From: an uncultured Mucilaginibacter sp.
GTDB lineage: Bacteria; Bacteroidota; Bacteroidia; Sphingobacteriales; Sphingobacteriaceae
Assembly: GCF_903893715.1 (NCBI RefSeq)
Contig: NZ_CAITNG010000121.1
Location: forward strand, 1-64,000
Reading direction: 5' to 3'
Length of the DNA stretch: 64,000 bases
The position numbers were made by a program, and so were the translations under genes. The notes below the pieces were generated by a model. That model searched no databases and was not told the origin of the DNA. It saw only the letters and a list, made by a program, of their open reading frames with translations. This document shows positions 34,079-42,721 of the stretch, in pieces. Numbering within the stretch: the first letter of the stretch is position 1; each line of letters starts with the position of its first letter.

Positions 34079-36478
34079 TCACTTCCTTATCTCCGCCCCG
34101 GCTTCTTTCCCGAAATTGTAGATCAGCTTTTGCATAATGCTGTCGATGGCTTTATCTGTCAATGTATTCGCCTCATCCTGCAACACAAAGCTTAATGCAT
34201 AACTCTTTTTCTCGACAGGCAACTTGTCGCCTTCATACACATCAAAAATATTCACCTCTTTCAATAGCTTACGCTCTGTCTTCTGCGCAATCTGTTTTAA
34301 TTGCTGAAAACTTACCGCCTTATCTATCAACATCGACAAGTCGCGATTCACTGCCGGGAATTTTGATATCTCCTGGTATACAATCTTACTCTTCCGCACC
34401 AACGTTAACACCTGGTCGAAGTTAAAATCGGCGTAAAATACTTCTTTGTCAACATCGGCTTTTTTTAGTGCTGTTTTTGCCACCGCACCCAAATTTACCA
34501 ATACCTTACCGTTTTTCACATATTGTAGGCCATAGGCCAAGTCGGCGTTCGCGGAATCTTCAATCGTATAATCTCTAATTCCCAAACGCTCAACTAATGT
34601 ATCAACCACGGCTTTTAAATTATAAAAGCTGGATGGTTTCGGTTTGCTGTTCCAGTTTTCGCTTTGGTTAGCACCGGAAAGGAAAACAGCAAACTTTTGG
34701 CTCTCTGTGTACTTCTCTTCGCGAACATGATATATCTTGCCAAACTCGTACAGTTTCAAATCGGCCTTTTTGCGGTTCAGGTTATAAGCCACGGCTTCCA
34801 GACCCGAATACAGCATGGTTTGGCGCATAATGTCCAAATCGCTGCTCAACGGGTTCAATATTTTTACTGCCTCGTCGATATTCTCGGCATAAGCCGATTT
34901 GGTGAGCGAGTTGGATAAAATCTCGTTAAAGCCATTGGCCGTTAACAAATCGGAGATAGTATTTTGTACCGAATCCTTATCGGGCCGGATGGATGTATTC
35001 AACGAAGCCCGAATCTGTGTAGGTATCTCAATATTGTTATAGCCGTAAATGCGCAATATCTCCTCAATCACGTCCACATAGCGGGTTACATCCACTCGGT
35101 AAGGCGGCACTTTGAGAGATAGACCTTCGGCTGTCTCGTTCACCACTTGAATATCCAAAGCTTTGATAATGGCTTTGATTTCCTCATGCCCGATAGTTTT
35201 ACCAATCAGCCTGTCAACGTTTTTGTATGCCAGTTCCACTTCAAACGGTGCAACAGGTGCCGGGTAGTTATCGTATATCTCCGATGAAATGGTACCACCA
35301 GCCACTCCTTGTATCAAGAGGGCTGCGTATTTCAATGCGAACACGGTCATGTCCGGGTCGGTACCACGCTCAAATCGGAACGACGCGTCTGTTTTTAAGC
35401 CAAAGCGTTTTGAGGTTTTTCGGACAGATACCGAATTGAAATAAGCGCTTTCCAAAAATATATCGGTTGTGGATGCCTTTACACCCGATGCCTCGCCGCC
35501 AAACACACCGCCAATACACATGGGTTCTGTGGCATTGCATATCATCAGGTCATCGGCCGATAGCTTGCGTTCCATACCATCCAAAGTTTTGAATATAGTC
35601 CCTTCGGGGCAGTTCTTTACGATGACCTTGTCGCCGGTTATGGCAGCGGCATCAAAAGCATGCAGCGGCTGACCTAAACCATGTAAAACATAATTGGTAA
35701 CATCCACCACGTTGTTGATGCTGCGGATGCCGATAACAGCCAGCTTTTCCTTGAGCCATTTCGGCGAATCTTTTACTTCGATGCCCGATATGCTTACGCC
35801 TGAGTATCGTGGCGCGGCGGCCGTATTCTCCACCATCACTTCTATTTTCGAACTGTAGTTATCTACCTTAAAAGTGCTCACATCAGGCTTAATGATGCCT
35901 GTCTTTAAAAAAGCGGCGATATCCCTTGCCGTACCCAAATGCGACGCCGCGTCGGCACGATTAGGTGTGAGGCCTATCTCGTATAAATAGTCGTCGTTCA
36001 GTTTAAAGTAGTCTTTGGCTAACGCGCCTACTGTGGCATCCGCATCCAATATCATGATGCCATCGTGCGATTCGCCCAAACCTATTTCGTCCTCTGCACA
36101 TATCATACCGGCCGATTCTTCGCCGCGTATCTTCGACTTGCCAATTTTAAATGGCTCGCCTTTCAGCGGGTGAACCGTTGTACCAACCAAAGCCACCACC
36201 ACTTTTTGCCCGGCAGCCACATTGGGGGCGCCGCAAACAATTTGCAGGTCTTCGCCGGTGCCGGCATCAACCTTGGTTACCCGCAGCCTGTCGGCATTGG
36301 GGTGCTGCACGCAATCTTTAACATAGCCTATCACCAAACCTTCCAAACCACCTGGAATAGCCTGCACCTTTTCCAAACTCTCCACCTCCAGGCCTATGCC
36401 GGTAAGGATGACGGATATTTCTTCGGGCGTTTTATCGGTTTGTATGAATTGCTTTAACCAGTTATACGAAATCTTCAT
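34079..36478 (-). CDS. pheT: phenylalanyl-tRNA synthetase beta subunit
   Basis: A 799-residue subunit of the alpha2-beta2 enzyme charging tRNA-Phe. It begins MKISYNWLKQFI, then the EMAP-like tRNA-binding domain (VKDCVQHPNADRLRVTKVDAG), B3/B4 editing region, B5 domain, catalytic-like core (TNGFNEI-type LTANGFNEILSNS) and the C-terminal anticodon-binding domain (KFPAVNRDLSMLIDK). ATG 36478 is preferred over TTG 36487. pheS is not adjacent. Confidence 0.96.
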   Translation of the reverse strand: MKISYNWLKQFIQTDKTPEEISVILTGIGLEVESLEKVQAIPGGLEGLVIGYVKDCVQHPNADRLRVTKVDAGTGEDLQIVCGAPNVAAGQKVVVALVGTTVHPLKGEPFKIGKSKIRGEESAGMICAEDEIGLGESHDGIMILDADATVGALAKDYFKLNDDYLYEIGLTPNRADAASHLGTARDIAAFLKTGIIKPDVSTFKVDNYSSKIEVMVENTAAAPRYSGVSISGIEVKDSPKWLKEKLAVIGIRSINNVVDVTNYVLHGLGQPLHAFDAAAITGDKVIVKNCPEGTIFKTLDGMERKLSADDLMICNATEPMCIGGVFGGEASGVKASTTDIFLESAYFNSVSVRKTSKRFGLKTDASFRFERGTDPDMTVFALKYAALLIQGVAGGTISSEIYDNYPAPVAPFEVELAYKNVDRLIGKTIGHEEIKAIIKALDIQVVNETAEGLSLKVPPYRVDVTRYVDVIEEILRIYGYNNIEIPTQIRASLNTSIRPDKDSVQNTISDLLTANGFNEILSNSLTKSAYAENIDEAVKILNPLSSDLDIMRQTMLYSGLEAVAYNLNRKKADLKLYEFGKIYHVREEKYTESQKFAVFLSGANQSENWNSKPKPSSFYNLKAVVDTLVERLGIRDYTIEDSANADLAYGLQYVKNGKVLVNLGAVAKTALKKADVDKEVFYADFNFDQVLTLVRKSKIVYQEISKFPAVNRDLSMLIDKAVSFQQLKQIAQKTERKLLKEVNIFDVYEGDKLPVEKKSYALSFVLQDEANTLTDKAIDSIMQKLIYNFGKEAGAEIRK

Positions 36479-36498
36479 TGCTTGCAAAAAATGAACAG

Positions 36499-36506
36499 CA
36501 AAGATA
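36499..36506 (-). promoter_or_regulatory. -7 element of pheT
   Basis: TATCTTTG on the minus strand, 20 bp before ATG 36478. A TTTG lies 25 bp further upstream, longer than usual. Confidence 0.5.
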
Positions 36507-36559
36507 CGTTTTTGAGCTGAAAGCTTAAAGGCAAAAAGGGAAACAAGAAGGACTTAAAG

Positions 36560-36590
36560 AAAGTCGCGCCTATATGCAGGCGCGACTTTT
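36560..36590 (-). terminator. terminator of the SDR gene
   Basis: AAGTCGCGCCT / AGGCGCGACTT form an 11-bp GC-rich stem with T-rich ends on both strands, 10 bp beyond the SDR stop. Confidence 0.8.
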
Positions 36591-36599
36591 AGGGGAATA

Positions 36600-37349
36600 T
36601 TAAAAACGGCTAAAACCGCCATCAAGCACCAGGTCGCCGCCCACCATATATTTGGAGTCGTCGGACGCGAGGTATAAGAAGCCCTCAGCTATTTCTTCTA
36701 CATTGCCTAAACGCTTTACCGGTGTTATGCTGGCCATATATTCTTTCATACCGTCTATTTGCTCAGGCGTTGCACCATTACGACCAAAAATTGGTGTTTC
36801 GATAGGGCCAGGCGATAGCACGTTTACACGGATACCCCTGTCTAACAATTCGGCCGAGAAGCCCCTCGCCAATGAAGTTACGGCTGCTTTTGTAGCGGCA
36901 TACGCCGACGCTGTCGCCAAACCTTTATTGCTTACACCTGATGAGGTGATAACAATAGAAGCGCCATCGTTTAGATAAGGTAAGGCCCTTTGTACCGAAA
37001 AGAATGCGCCTTTAAAGTTGATGTCGCTGGTGGTATCAAACATTTCTTCGGTAAAATCGGCCAATGGGGCGGCAACAAATACACCGGCATTAACTACCAA
37101 TACATCTATCTTACCCAATTTGCCGGTTATCTCTTTATATTGACCATCTAACTTGCTGATATCGGCAACATCGCCTGCCAATCCTATCGCGTCATGGCCT
37201 ATAATTGTTATCGCTGTATCGAGCGTTGTTTTGTTACGGCCGGTAATGGCCACTTTAGCCCCATTTTGGGCAAATAATTTTGCGGCTGCCAAACCGATAC
37301 CGCTGTTACCACCTGTAATCACGGCTACTTTGTTCTGTAATTTTTTCAT
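36600..37349 (-). CDS. SDR-family oxidoreductase
   Basis: A 249-residue classical short-chain dehydrogenase. The cofactor motif is TGGNSGIGLAAAKLFA, then NAG, and the catalytic Ser-Tyr-Lys in ITSSGVSNKG and SAYAATKAAV; PGPIETPI follows. ATG 37349 fits the family start MKKLQNKVAVITG; the frame upstream is unlike SDR. An inverted repeat ATCGA-N6-TCGAT in its promoter region is also found before the neighbouring ArsR gene, so it is probably controlled by that regulator. Confidence 0.9.
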   Translation of the reverse strand: MKKLQNKVAVITGGNSGIGLAAAKLFAQNGAKVAITGRNKTTLDTAITIIGHDAIGLAGDVADISKLDGQYKEITGKLGKIDVLVVNAGVFVAAPLADFTEEMFDTTSDINFKGAFFSVQRALPYLNDGASIVITSSGVSNKGLATASAYAATKAAVTSLARGFSAELLDRGIRVNVLSPGPIETPIFGRNGATPEQIDGMKEYMASITPVKRLGNVEEIAEGFLYLASDDSKYMVGGDLVLDGGFSRF

Positions 37350-37391
37350 TGCGATTGTTCTTAATATATTTATATATGTAAATTTATCGAT

Positions 37392-37420
37392 ATTTATAAG
37401 CAAGCTTCTGACTTATAAAT
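37392..37420. promoter_or_regulatory. 9-bp inverted repeat upstream of the SDR gene
   Basis: ATTTATAAG (37392-37400) and CTTATAAAT (37412-37420) are perfect inverted copies with 11 bp between. A second regulator site is possible. Confidence 0.4.
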
Positions 37421-37451
37421 CCGTTGCAATAGTAAATCAACTTATCGATAT

Positions 37452-37467
37452 ATCGAAAATAATCGAT
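37452..37467. promoter_or_regulatory. putative ArsR operator before the SDR gene
   Basis: ATCGA-AAATAA-TCGAT, a perfect 5-6-5 inverted repeat. The wider pattern ATATATCGA-N7-CGATTGA is identical in spacing to the site upstream of arsR. Confidence 0.6.
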
Positions 37468-37484
37468 TGATTAAGGTTGTTTTT

Positions 37485-37760
37485 TTACACAGAAAATACA
37501 TTTAAAAACTTTACGTATTCGGCAACTACGTCTTTGTTTACCTGGTACTGCATGTTACGCCCGTCTTTTACGGCAATTAGCAGGTCGGCATCAACCAGCA
37601 AGTTCATGTGGTGCGACATGGTGGATTGTGCCAAATCAAAGTTCGAAATGATGCAGGAGCATTGCACCCAGTCGTTTTGCTGCTTCACCATCTCCATTAT
37701 TTTCAGCCTGCAGGGGTCGCCCAACGCTTTTGATATCTTTTCTATCTTCTTCAAATCCAT
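37485..37760 (-). CDS. ArsR-family transcriptional regulator
   Basis: A 91-residue winged-helix repressor. KALGDPCRLKIMEMVKQQ and the recognition helix AQSTMSHHMNLLVDADLL are typical. Cysteines C34 and C36 (VQCSC) precede the recognition helix, near where some ArsR proteins sense metals or thiols; the ligand is unknown. It lies 136 bp upstream of the SDR gene on the same strand, and both promoters carry the same palindrome. Confidence 0.88.
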   Translation of the reverse strand: MDLKKIEKISKALGDPCRLKIMEMVKQQNDWVQCSCIISNFDLAQSTMSHHMNLLVDADLLIAVKDGRNMQYQVNKDVVAEYVKFLNVFSV

Positions 37761-37774
37761 AACCTTGCAAATAT

Positions 37775-37790
37775 ATCGACTATTTTCGAT
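37775..37790. promoter_or_regulatory. putative ArsR operator before arsR
   Basis: ATCGA-CTATTT-TCGAT, 14 bp before the arsR start; same 5-6-5 palindrome as at 37452. This suggests autoregulation. Confidence 0.6.
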
Positions 37791-37804
37791 TGAATGAAAT
37801 CACC

Positions 37805-38503
37805 CTACAATACGCCCTCATCCCCAAAACTATAATACGCTTCATCGGTCAGTATCAAATGGTCAAATACCGTAATCTCCAGCAGTTTGCCACCTGCAAC
37901 AATCTTTTTGGTCATATCCAGATCCTCGCGACTGGGTTTTAAGCCGCCCGACGGATGGTTATGTGCCAGTATGATAGACGATGCATGGTGCTCTATCGCC
38001 ACCTGAAATATCACTTTAGGATCCACTACCGTGGCGGCCAGTCCGCCCTTGCTGATGAGCTGCGTGCTAATCACCTTGTTCGATTTCCCCATCAGCAGTA
38101 TCCAAAACTCTTCGTGGTTCAGGTCGGCAAGCAGGGGGTAAAACAGTTTGTAGGCATCCTTGCTACAAGTGATCTGCTCCACGGTTTTGGCCTCAGTATC
38201 ATCGCGCCTTCGGCCAAGCTCCAAAGCGGCAACAATGGATATTGCTTTGGCTTCGCCTATGCCTTTAAACTTGCACAGTTCGGCTACGCTGGCTTTGCCG
38301 ATGGCATTCAGGTCGTTTTTGTAATGGTGCAAAATGCGCTTACTCAACTCCACCGCCGATTCGTCCCTGCTGCCCGAACCGATGAGGATGGCAATCAGCT
38401 CAGCGTCCGTTAAGGTGCGCCTGCCCTGCCCCAATAGCTTTTCGCGGGGCCGGTCTTCCTCGGCCCATGCCTTGATGCTGATCTTGGCTTCATATGGTTC
38501 CAT
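37805..38503 (-). CDS. radC: RadC family protein (JAB/MPN domain)
   Basis: A 232-residue RadC. An N-terminal HhH region (ELCKFKGIGEAKAISIVAALELGRR) precedes the MPN/JAMM metalloprotease-like domain with ILAHNHPSGGLKPSREDLDMT. Despite the name, a direct DNA-repair role is unsettled. The gene stands alone, with a repeat-rich gap upstream. Confidence 0.93.
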   Translation of the reverse strand: MEPYEAKISIKAWAEEDRPREKLLGQGRRTLTDAELIAILIGSGSRDESAVELSKRILHHYKNDLNAIGKASVAELCKFKGIGEAKAISIVAALELGRRRDDTEAKTVEQITCSKDAYKLFYPLLADLNHEEFWILLMGKSNKVISTQLISKGGLAATVVDPKVIFQVAIEHHASSIILAHNHPSGGLKPSREDLDMTKKIVAGGKLLEITVFDHLILTDEAYYSFGDEGVL

Positions 38504-38520
38504 TAGCTAAAGCTACTATT

Positions 38521-38556
38521 TAATGTGCAAATATGTAAATGTGCGTATGTGCAAAT
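38521..38556. repeat. ATGTGCAAAT word repeat
   Basis: Successive ATGTGCAAATATG, AATGTGCG and TATGTGCAAAT words. The reverse complement of 13574-13597 is closely similar. Both loci also hold TACCCATA doublets. Confidence 0.55.
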
Positions 38557-38567
38557 TAAAAATGACT

Positions 38568-38585
38568 TCCCGATAGCTATCGGGA
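38568..38585. repeat. TCCCGATAGCTATCGGGA perfect palindrome
   Basis: An 18-bp perfect palindrome in the radC-rpsT gap. Its CCCGAT arm is also the apex of the rpsT terminator at 38739-38774. Confidence 0.7.
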
Positions 38586-38611
38586 TGACCAATGACTCAA
38601 TGACAAAAACA

Positions 38612-38733
38612 TATGGGTAAATATGGGTATATGTCTAAGAACTTTAACACATCTTCCGTCTTCCATTTTACATCTTACATCAAAAGTATTATGGGTAAAT
38701 ATGGATATTTTAAAAAATTTCAAAATACCCATA
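38612..38733 (-). repeat. TACCCATA doublets 4 and 5 with a single word
   Basis: On the minus strand, TACCCATA-TT-TACCCATA at 38612-38629 and a copy with one mismatch at 38690-38707, 78 bp apart start to start. A single TACCCATA follows at 38726 on the plus strand. The same 79-bp step is seen at 13456/13535. Confidence 0.75.
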
Positions 38734-38738
38734 AACCA

Positions 38739-38774
38739 AAAACAGCGTCCCGATAATCATCGGGACGCTGTTTT
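38739..38774 (-). terminator. terminator of rpsT
   Basis: AAAACAGCGTCCCGAT-AATC-ATCGGGACGCTGTTTT: a 16-bp perfect stem with A/T flanks, 25 bp beyond the rpsT stop. Confidence 0.85.
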
Positions 38775-38798
38775 GCGCTTTTAAAAAGCTATATATCG

Positions 38799-39053
38799 TT
38801 ATGCCAGGCTATTAACAAATTTTGTCAGTTTCGATTTGTTGTTCGAAGCTTTGTTTTTGTGAATCACGTTCTTTTTAGCCAAACGGTCCAGCATCGAGAT
38901 CACTTTCGACAAAAGTGGAGTAGCCTCAACTTTCGAAGTAGTGCTTCTTAACCTTTTGATGGCATTACGGGTAGTTTTTGCCTGATACCTGTTACGTAAA
39001 CGCTTCGCAGCATTACTCCTGATTCTTTTTAGTGATGATTTATGATTTGCCAT
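38799..39053 (-). CDS. rpsT: 30S ribosomal protein S20
   Basis: An 84-residue basic helical primary 16S rRNA-binding protein. [21 protein letters not shown] is the family start and [19 protein letters not shown] the end. Single-gene unit with a clear promoter and terminator. Confidence 0.95.
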   Translation of the reverse strand: MANHKSSLKRIRSNAAKRLRNRYQAKTTRNAIKRLRSTTSKVEATPLLSKVISMLDRLAKKNVIHKNKASNNKSKLTKFVNSLA

Positions 39054-39091
39054 TGCTTATAGCTATATTATTCGTTCTGTTTTAAGGACTG

Positions 39092-39123
39092 CAAATATAG
39101 GGACTTGTTTTTGAATTTGCAAA
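39092..39123 (-). promoter_or_regulatory. rpsT promoter (-33 TTTG, -7 TATATTTG)
   Basis: Minus strand TTTG at 39123-39120, a 20-bp spacer, and TATATTTG at 39099-39092. Both elements and spacing fit the Bacteroidota consensus. The leader would be about 35 nt. Confidence 0.75.
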
Positions 39124-39168
39124 GGTGAGTTGAAAAAAATTTTGATAGAAATTTGCCGTTGACTGGCG

Positions 39169-39738
39169 CTATCGTTTTACCGTATCCGAAATAACTTTCC
39201 CGTCAAACCCTATTTTGTATACATCATTGTTCCAATCGGTAGCTATTATACAAGATTCCGTTACTTCAAATCTCTCGTTACCTTCGAGTGTAACAAAAAT
39301 GTCTGCACCACTGGTCTGCCAAATAATAATACCATTTTTATCCAGTTTTGTTATTTGGAGCTCTCCGTGAACAATATAGCCACCTTGTATCGAAAATATT
39401 TCAAAACACGTAGCGCTATCGGCTATAACCTGCCAAGACATCTCAAGGGTAGGTATCCTTAAACAAAAAACACTATGACCACAACAAACTAATAGAGCGC
39501 CGTCATCAATTATCACACTTGTTTCGTGAATTGCTGTACCCCCACCCCAAGAGGAGACAAACGCACTATCAATAAGTTGTTCATTTTCATAAACCTTTAC
39601 ACCAAAAGAGGATTTGTAATAATCTCGGTCTTCATCATATAGGTGGTTATATTGAAAAACGTTGTCCGCAGAATCTGGCTTAAATTCATATTCGTCACAA
39701 CACTTTATTTGATAATTATTAAAATCAAGTTCAATCAT
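39169..39738 (-). CDS. hypothetical beta-propeller-like protein
   Basis: A 189-residue acidic protein rich in short beta strands with repeated Trp-turn features (SSWGGGTAIHETSVIIDDG, EMSWQVIADSATCFEI, GIIIWQTSGADIFVTLEG). It suggests part of a propeller or WD/PQQ-like fold, but no family is recognised. There is no signal peptide. It is divergent from the DUF1801 gene. Confidence 0.6.
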   Translation of the reverse strand: MIELDFNNYQIKCCDEYEFKPDSADNVFQYNHLYDEDRDYYKSSFGVKVYENEQLIDSAFVSSWGGGTAIHETSVIIDDGALLVCCGHSVFCLRIPTLEMSWQVIADSATCFEIFSIQGGYIVHGELQITKLDKNGIIIWQTSGADIFVTLEGNERFEVTESCIIATDWNNDVYKIGFDGKVISDTVKR

Positions 39739-39787
39739 TTGCGCAGAAAGTTTATCTTTATCTAACTAAGATAAAGATATTTATCCT

Positions 39788-40273
39788 ATGCCCAAATCCC
39801 AAACCTCCGAACTCCTCACCTTCCTGCTCCCTTTCGATAACCACATCGTTGAACTGGCGCTATGGCTGCGCGAGTTTGTTTGGGACCGATACCCGCACTG
39901 CAACGAGCTTATTTACGACAACTATAACGCTGTAGCCGTAGGCTGGTCGCCGACTGAGAAGATGGGTGATACTTTTTGCTCCATTGGCGTTTATGGCAAT
40001 AAAGACGTTCATTTCGGCTTTTACTGGGGCTCAAAAATTGCTGACCCCGAAAAGATGTTATTAGGTAACGGCAATCAATACCGCTACATCAAATTAAATA
40101 CCCAAGCCGATTTCCCGCAGGCCTACATCGAAAAACGGGTTGCCGATGCTTATGCCTACTCCGTGTCGCAGTTGAAACCTAAGTCTGTTATCCTAAATGG
40201 GCAAACCATCGTAAAATCCATTTCGGCAAAGAAAAAGCGGCCTGGCATTGTAGCACCCACCAAGAAAAAGTAG
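39788..40273 (+). CDS. DUF1801 protein
   Basis: A 161-residue DUF1801 (YdhG-like) protein of unknown role. The family region runs from LREFVWDRYPHCNELIYDNYNAVAVGW to IKLNTQADFPQAYIEKRVADAY. The C-terminal lysine-rich tail (SAKKKRPGIVAPTKKK) is typical of small soluble relatives. The next gene starts after 10 bp. Confidence 0.78.
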   Translation: MPKSQTSELLTFLLPFDNHIVELALWLREFVWDRYPHCNELIYDNYNAVAVGWSPTEKMGDTFCSIGVYGNKDVHFGFYWGSKIADPEKMLLGNGNQYRYIKLNTQADFPQAYIEKRVADAYAYSVSQLKPKSVILNGQTIVKSISAKKKRPGIVAPTKKK

Positions 40274-40283
40274 CTTTACTTGC

Positions 40284-41246
40284 ATGAAGCAAAAGCTTGC
40301 CCTTTTAATCCTTGGCTGTACCCTCATCATAACCTGCTCTTCCTGGGGCTTTTTTGCTCATAAACGCATCAACCGCACTGCTGTTTTTACCTTGCCAAAG
40401 GGTATGGCTGCATTTTATTCGGCCAATATTGACTATATTACTGAACACGCTGTCGACCCGGACAAACGCCGCTACGTCGACTCAACTGAAGCACCCCGGC
40501 ATTTTTTTGATGCCGACCACTATGGCAAACACCCTTTTACCCGAATGCCACAACGCTGGGAAGAAGCGGAGCGCCAATATTCGGCCGATTCGCTCGATAA
40601 ATACGGCACCGTGCCTTGGGCTATACAGTACCAGTATTATCAATTAGTAAAAGCTTTTAAGGGGAACGATACAGCGGCCATATTAAAAACATCAGCTAAT
40701 CTGGGGCATTACATTGCCGATGCTTGTGTACCCCTGCATTTAACGCAAAACTATAACGGGCAACTGACTAACCAAACCGGCATACACGCGCTCTGGGAAA
40801 CCCGCATACCCGAACTAATGGCCGATGGCTACCACTATAACGTGGGCAAAGCCCGTTACATTAACGACCCTTTAAAAGAAGCCTGGAAAATTTGCCACCG
40901 AACATTTAATTGTGTAGATTCAGTTTTGTTGTTTGAGAAAAGGCTGGATAAAACATTTACCGCCGACCAGAAATACGCCATCACGAAACGGGGCAACCGC
41001 AGCGTGAAGGATTATTCGGCGGCCTACGCCATGGGCTACAGCAAAAGCATGCACGGCATGGTGGAGCGGCAAATGCGTATTTCGATTTTGGAAGTGGGCA
41101 GCTATTGGTTTTCGGCCTGGGTGGATGCCGGGCAACCTGATTTAAATAAGCTGATTGATAAAAACATAAACACCACAGCCTTGGCTCAGGCAAACAAAGA
41201 AAAGCAACTATATAAATTGGGCAAGGTGATGCCCAAATCTAATTAG
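40284..41246 (+). CDS. zinc-dependent phospholipase C / S1-P1 nuclease-fold protein
   Basis: A 320-residue secreted helical trinuclear-zinc protein. The signal peptide ends near CSS, leaving Trp (SWGFFAHKRI) close to the mature N-terminus, as needed for a zinc ligand in this superfamily. Further likely ligands are His in EAPRHFFDADHY, NLGHYIADACVPLHLTQNY and HALWETRIPE. Phospholipase or nuclease activity cannot be separated by eye. It overlaps the convergent DedA gene by 4 bp. Confidence 0.8.
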   Translation: MKQKLALLILGCTLIITCSSWGFFAHKRINRTAVFTLPKGMAAFYSANIDYITEHAVDPDKRRYVDSTEAPRHFFDADHYGKHPFTRMPQRWEEAERQYSADSLDKYGTVPWAIQYQYYQLVKAFKGNDTAAILKTSANLGHYIADACVPLHLTQNYNGQLTNQTGIHALWETRIPELMADGYHYNVGKARYINDPLKEAWKICHRTFNCVDSVLLFEKRLDKTFTADQKYAITKRGNRSVKDYSAAYAMGYSKSMHGMVERQMRISILEVGSYWFSAWVDAGQPDLNKLIDKNINTTALAQANKEKQLYKLGKVMPKSN

Positions 41247-41893
41247 GCTCCCTGTTTAGTCATTTTGCCCTTAACAGCCGCGTATATTGGCGGTAATATT
41301 GATACAAATATGATGGCCAGCGTAACCAGCGAAAAATGCGTTTTAAAAAACGGTATCGTACCTAAAAAATACCCTGCCGATAGCAGCAAAATAATCCACG
41401 AGGCACCACCAATGATATTGTACAAGGTATAGCGCAAAAACGGCATCCTACTAACACCGGCCACAAAAGGCGCTATGGTACGGATGATGGGCACAAAACG
41501 GCTCAAAATAACAGCGTTACCGCCGTGTTTCTCAAAAAAAGCATGGGTTTGGTTATAGTATTCCAGTTTAAGCACTTTGTTTTCGGGTTTAAATATTTTA
41601 ATCCCAAAAAACTTGCCCAGTTCGTAATTTACCGTATTGCCGGTAAATGCTGCGGCTATCAGTATCAAACCTAAAATAAAAATATTGAGGCCGGTATTGC
41701 CTACGGCTATCAAAGCACCCGCTGCAAATAGTAATGAATCGCCGGGCAAAAACGGAGTAACCACAAAACCGGTCTCGGCGAATATAATAGCGAATAAAAT
41801 GAGGTATGTATAACCCTGATACTCGTTTATGATGAGCGCCAGGTTTTTGTCGATGTGCAGTATAAAATCAATAATAGTTTTTATCAGTTCCAA
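41243..41893 (-). CDS. DedA-family (VTT domain) membrane protein
   Basis: A 216-residue inner-membrane protein with about five helices. FVVTPFLPGDSLLFAAGAL and SRFVPIIRTIAPFVAGVSRMPF (shortened here by family variation) are hallmarks of DedA. Members act in lipid scrambling, undecaprenyl-phosphate recycling and proton-motive-force maintenance. The local substrate is unknown. Confidence 0.88.
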   Translation of the reverse strand: MELIKTIIDFILHIDKNLALIINEYQGYTYLILFAIIFAETGFVVTPFLPGDSLLFAAGALIAVGNTGLNIFILGLILIAAAFTGNTVNYELGKFFGIKIFKPENKVLKLEYYNQTHAFFEKHGGNAVILSRFVPIIRTIAPFVAGVSRMPFLRYTLYNIIGGASWIILLLSAGYFLGTIPFFKTHFSLVTLAIIFVSILPPIYAAVKGKMTKQGA

Positions 41894-41945
41894 AATGTGT
41901 GGGTTTTAGTTGTGCCAAAAATAAACATATCGGCAAAGCAATCAA

Positions 41946-42698
41946 TTATTTATTGATAATTACTTTAGCGCCAATAGCCGCGGTATCGGTACGGCCGGTA
42001 AGCCCATAGCTAAACAAGGTATACAATTTGCCGTCTTGTATGGTAATGAGTGGCACATCCACCAAAACACTGCCGGGTGCACCTGTGGCATAAATCTTAA
42101 AATCGTAAATACCGGCAGGCATTTGCACATATGGGGAAAAATTAGAATACGCTATACCGCTGAAGGCTGTAGTGCCGTTAGCGGTAACACTAAGCCCGGT
42201 AGTGCGCGGCGAAGCGTTTACAAACCTGATTTTCCCGCTGCCAATTGTCGATGCAGTTGCCGTGTCCACGGTCAGTACAGTAATAATGCTGTCAGCTGCA
42301 GTTGTTGCCGATTTGAGCCCCATTATATAAAGGGTATAATTAGTATTGGCAGCAAGGTTATCGGTTCTGGTTTTTATGGTGTAAAGCTGGGTATTAAGTA
42401 CCTGCATGTTTTGTATACCATTACCTATCCCGTAATAGCTCGATGGATAAGGATATTTAAAAGTGGTGGCGGTGCTGCCTATCCGATTGCTGCCGATAAG
42501 TAAAGTAAGGGGCAAAACATCGGGACTGGCATTCACTACCAATATTTTGGTGGCAGCAGCGGAGGGGCTTACCGAAGCCCCTGTATTGGCATTGCACGAT
42601 GTGATAACCATTGGCAGCATGATGATATAGAGGATATTGAACAACCATACTATTGGAGTATTTATTCGCAGCGGGGATTTATAATGGTTGTTGTTCAT
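41946..42698 (-). CDS. DUF4397 protein (second of a tandem pair)
   Basis: A 250-residue secreted protein with two DUF4397 units: LVVNASPDVLPLTLLIG and IRFVNASPRTTGLSVTANG. The N-terminus has a hydrophobic segment ending VITSC, a probable lipoprotein site. DUF4397 is an Ig-like extracytoplasmic domain of unknown function. It lies 23 bp after its paralogue. Confidence 0.82.
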   Translation of the reverse strand: MNNNHYKSPLRINTPIVWLFNILYIIMLPMVITSCNANTGASVSPSAAATKILVVNASPDVLPLTLLIGSNRIGSTATTFKYPYPSSYYGIGNGIQNMQVLNTQLYTIKTRTDNLAANTNYTLYIMGLKSATTAADSIITVLTVDTATASTIGSGKIRFVNASPRTTGLSVTANGTTAFSGIAYSNFSPYVQMPAGIYDFKIYATGAPGSVLVDVPLITIQDGKLYTLFSYGLTGRTDTAAIGAKVIINK

Positions 42699-42721
42699 TT
42701 CACAAATTTATCAGCTATAAC

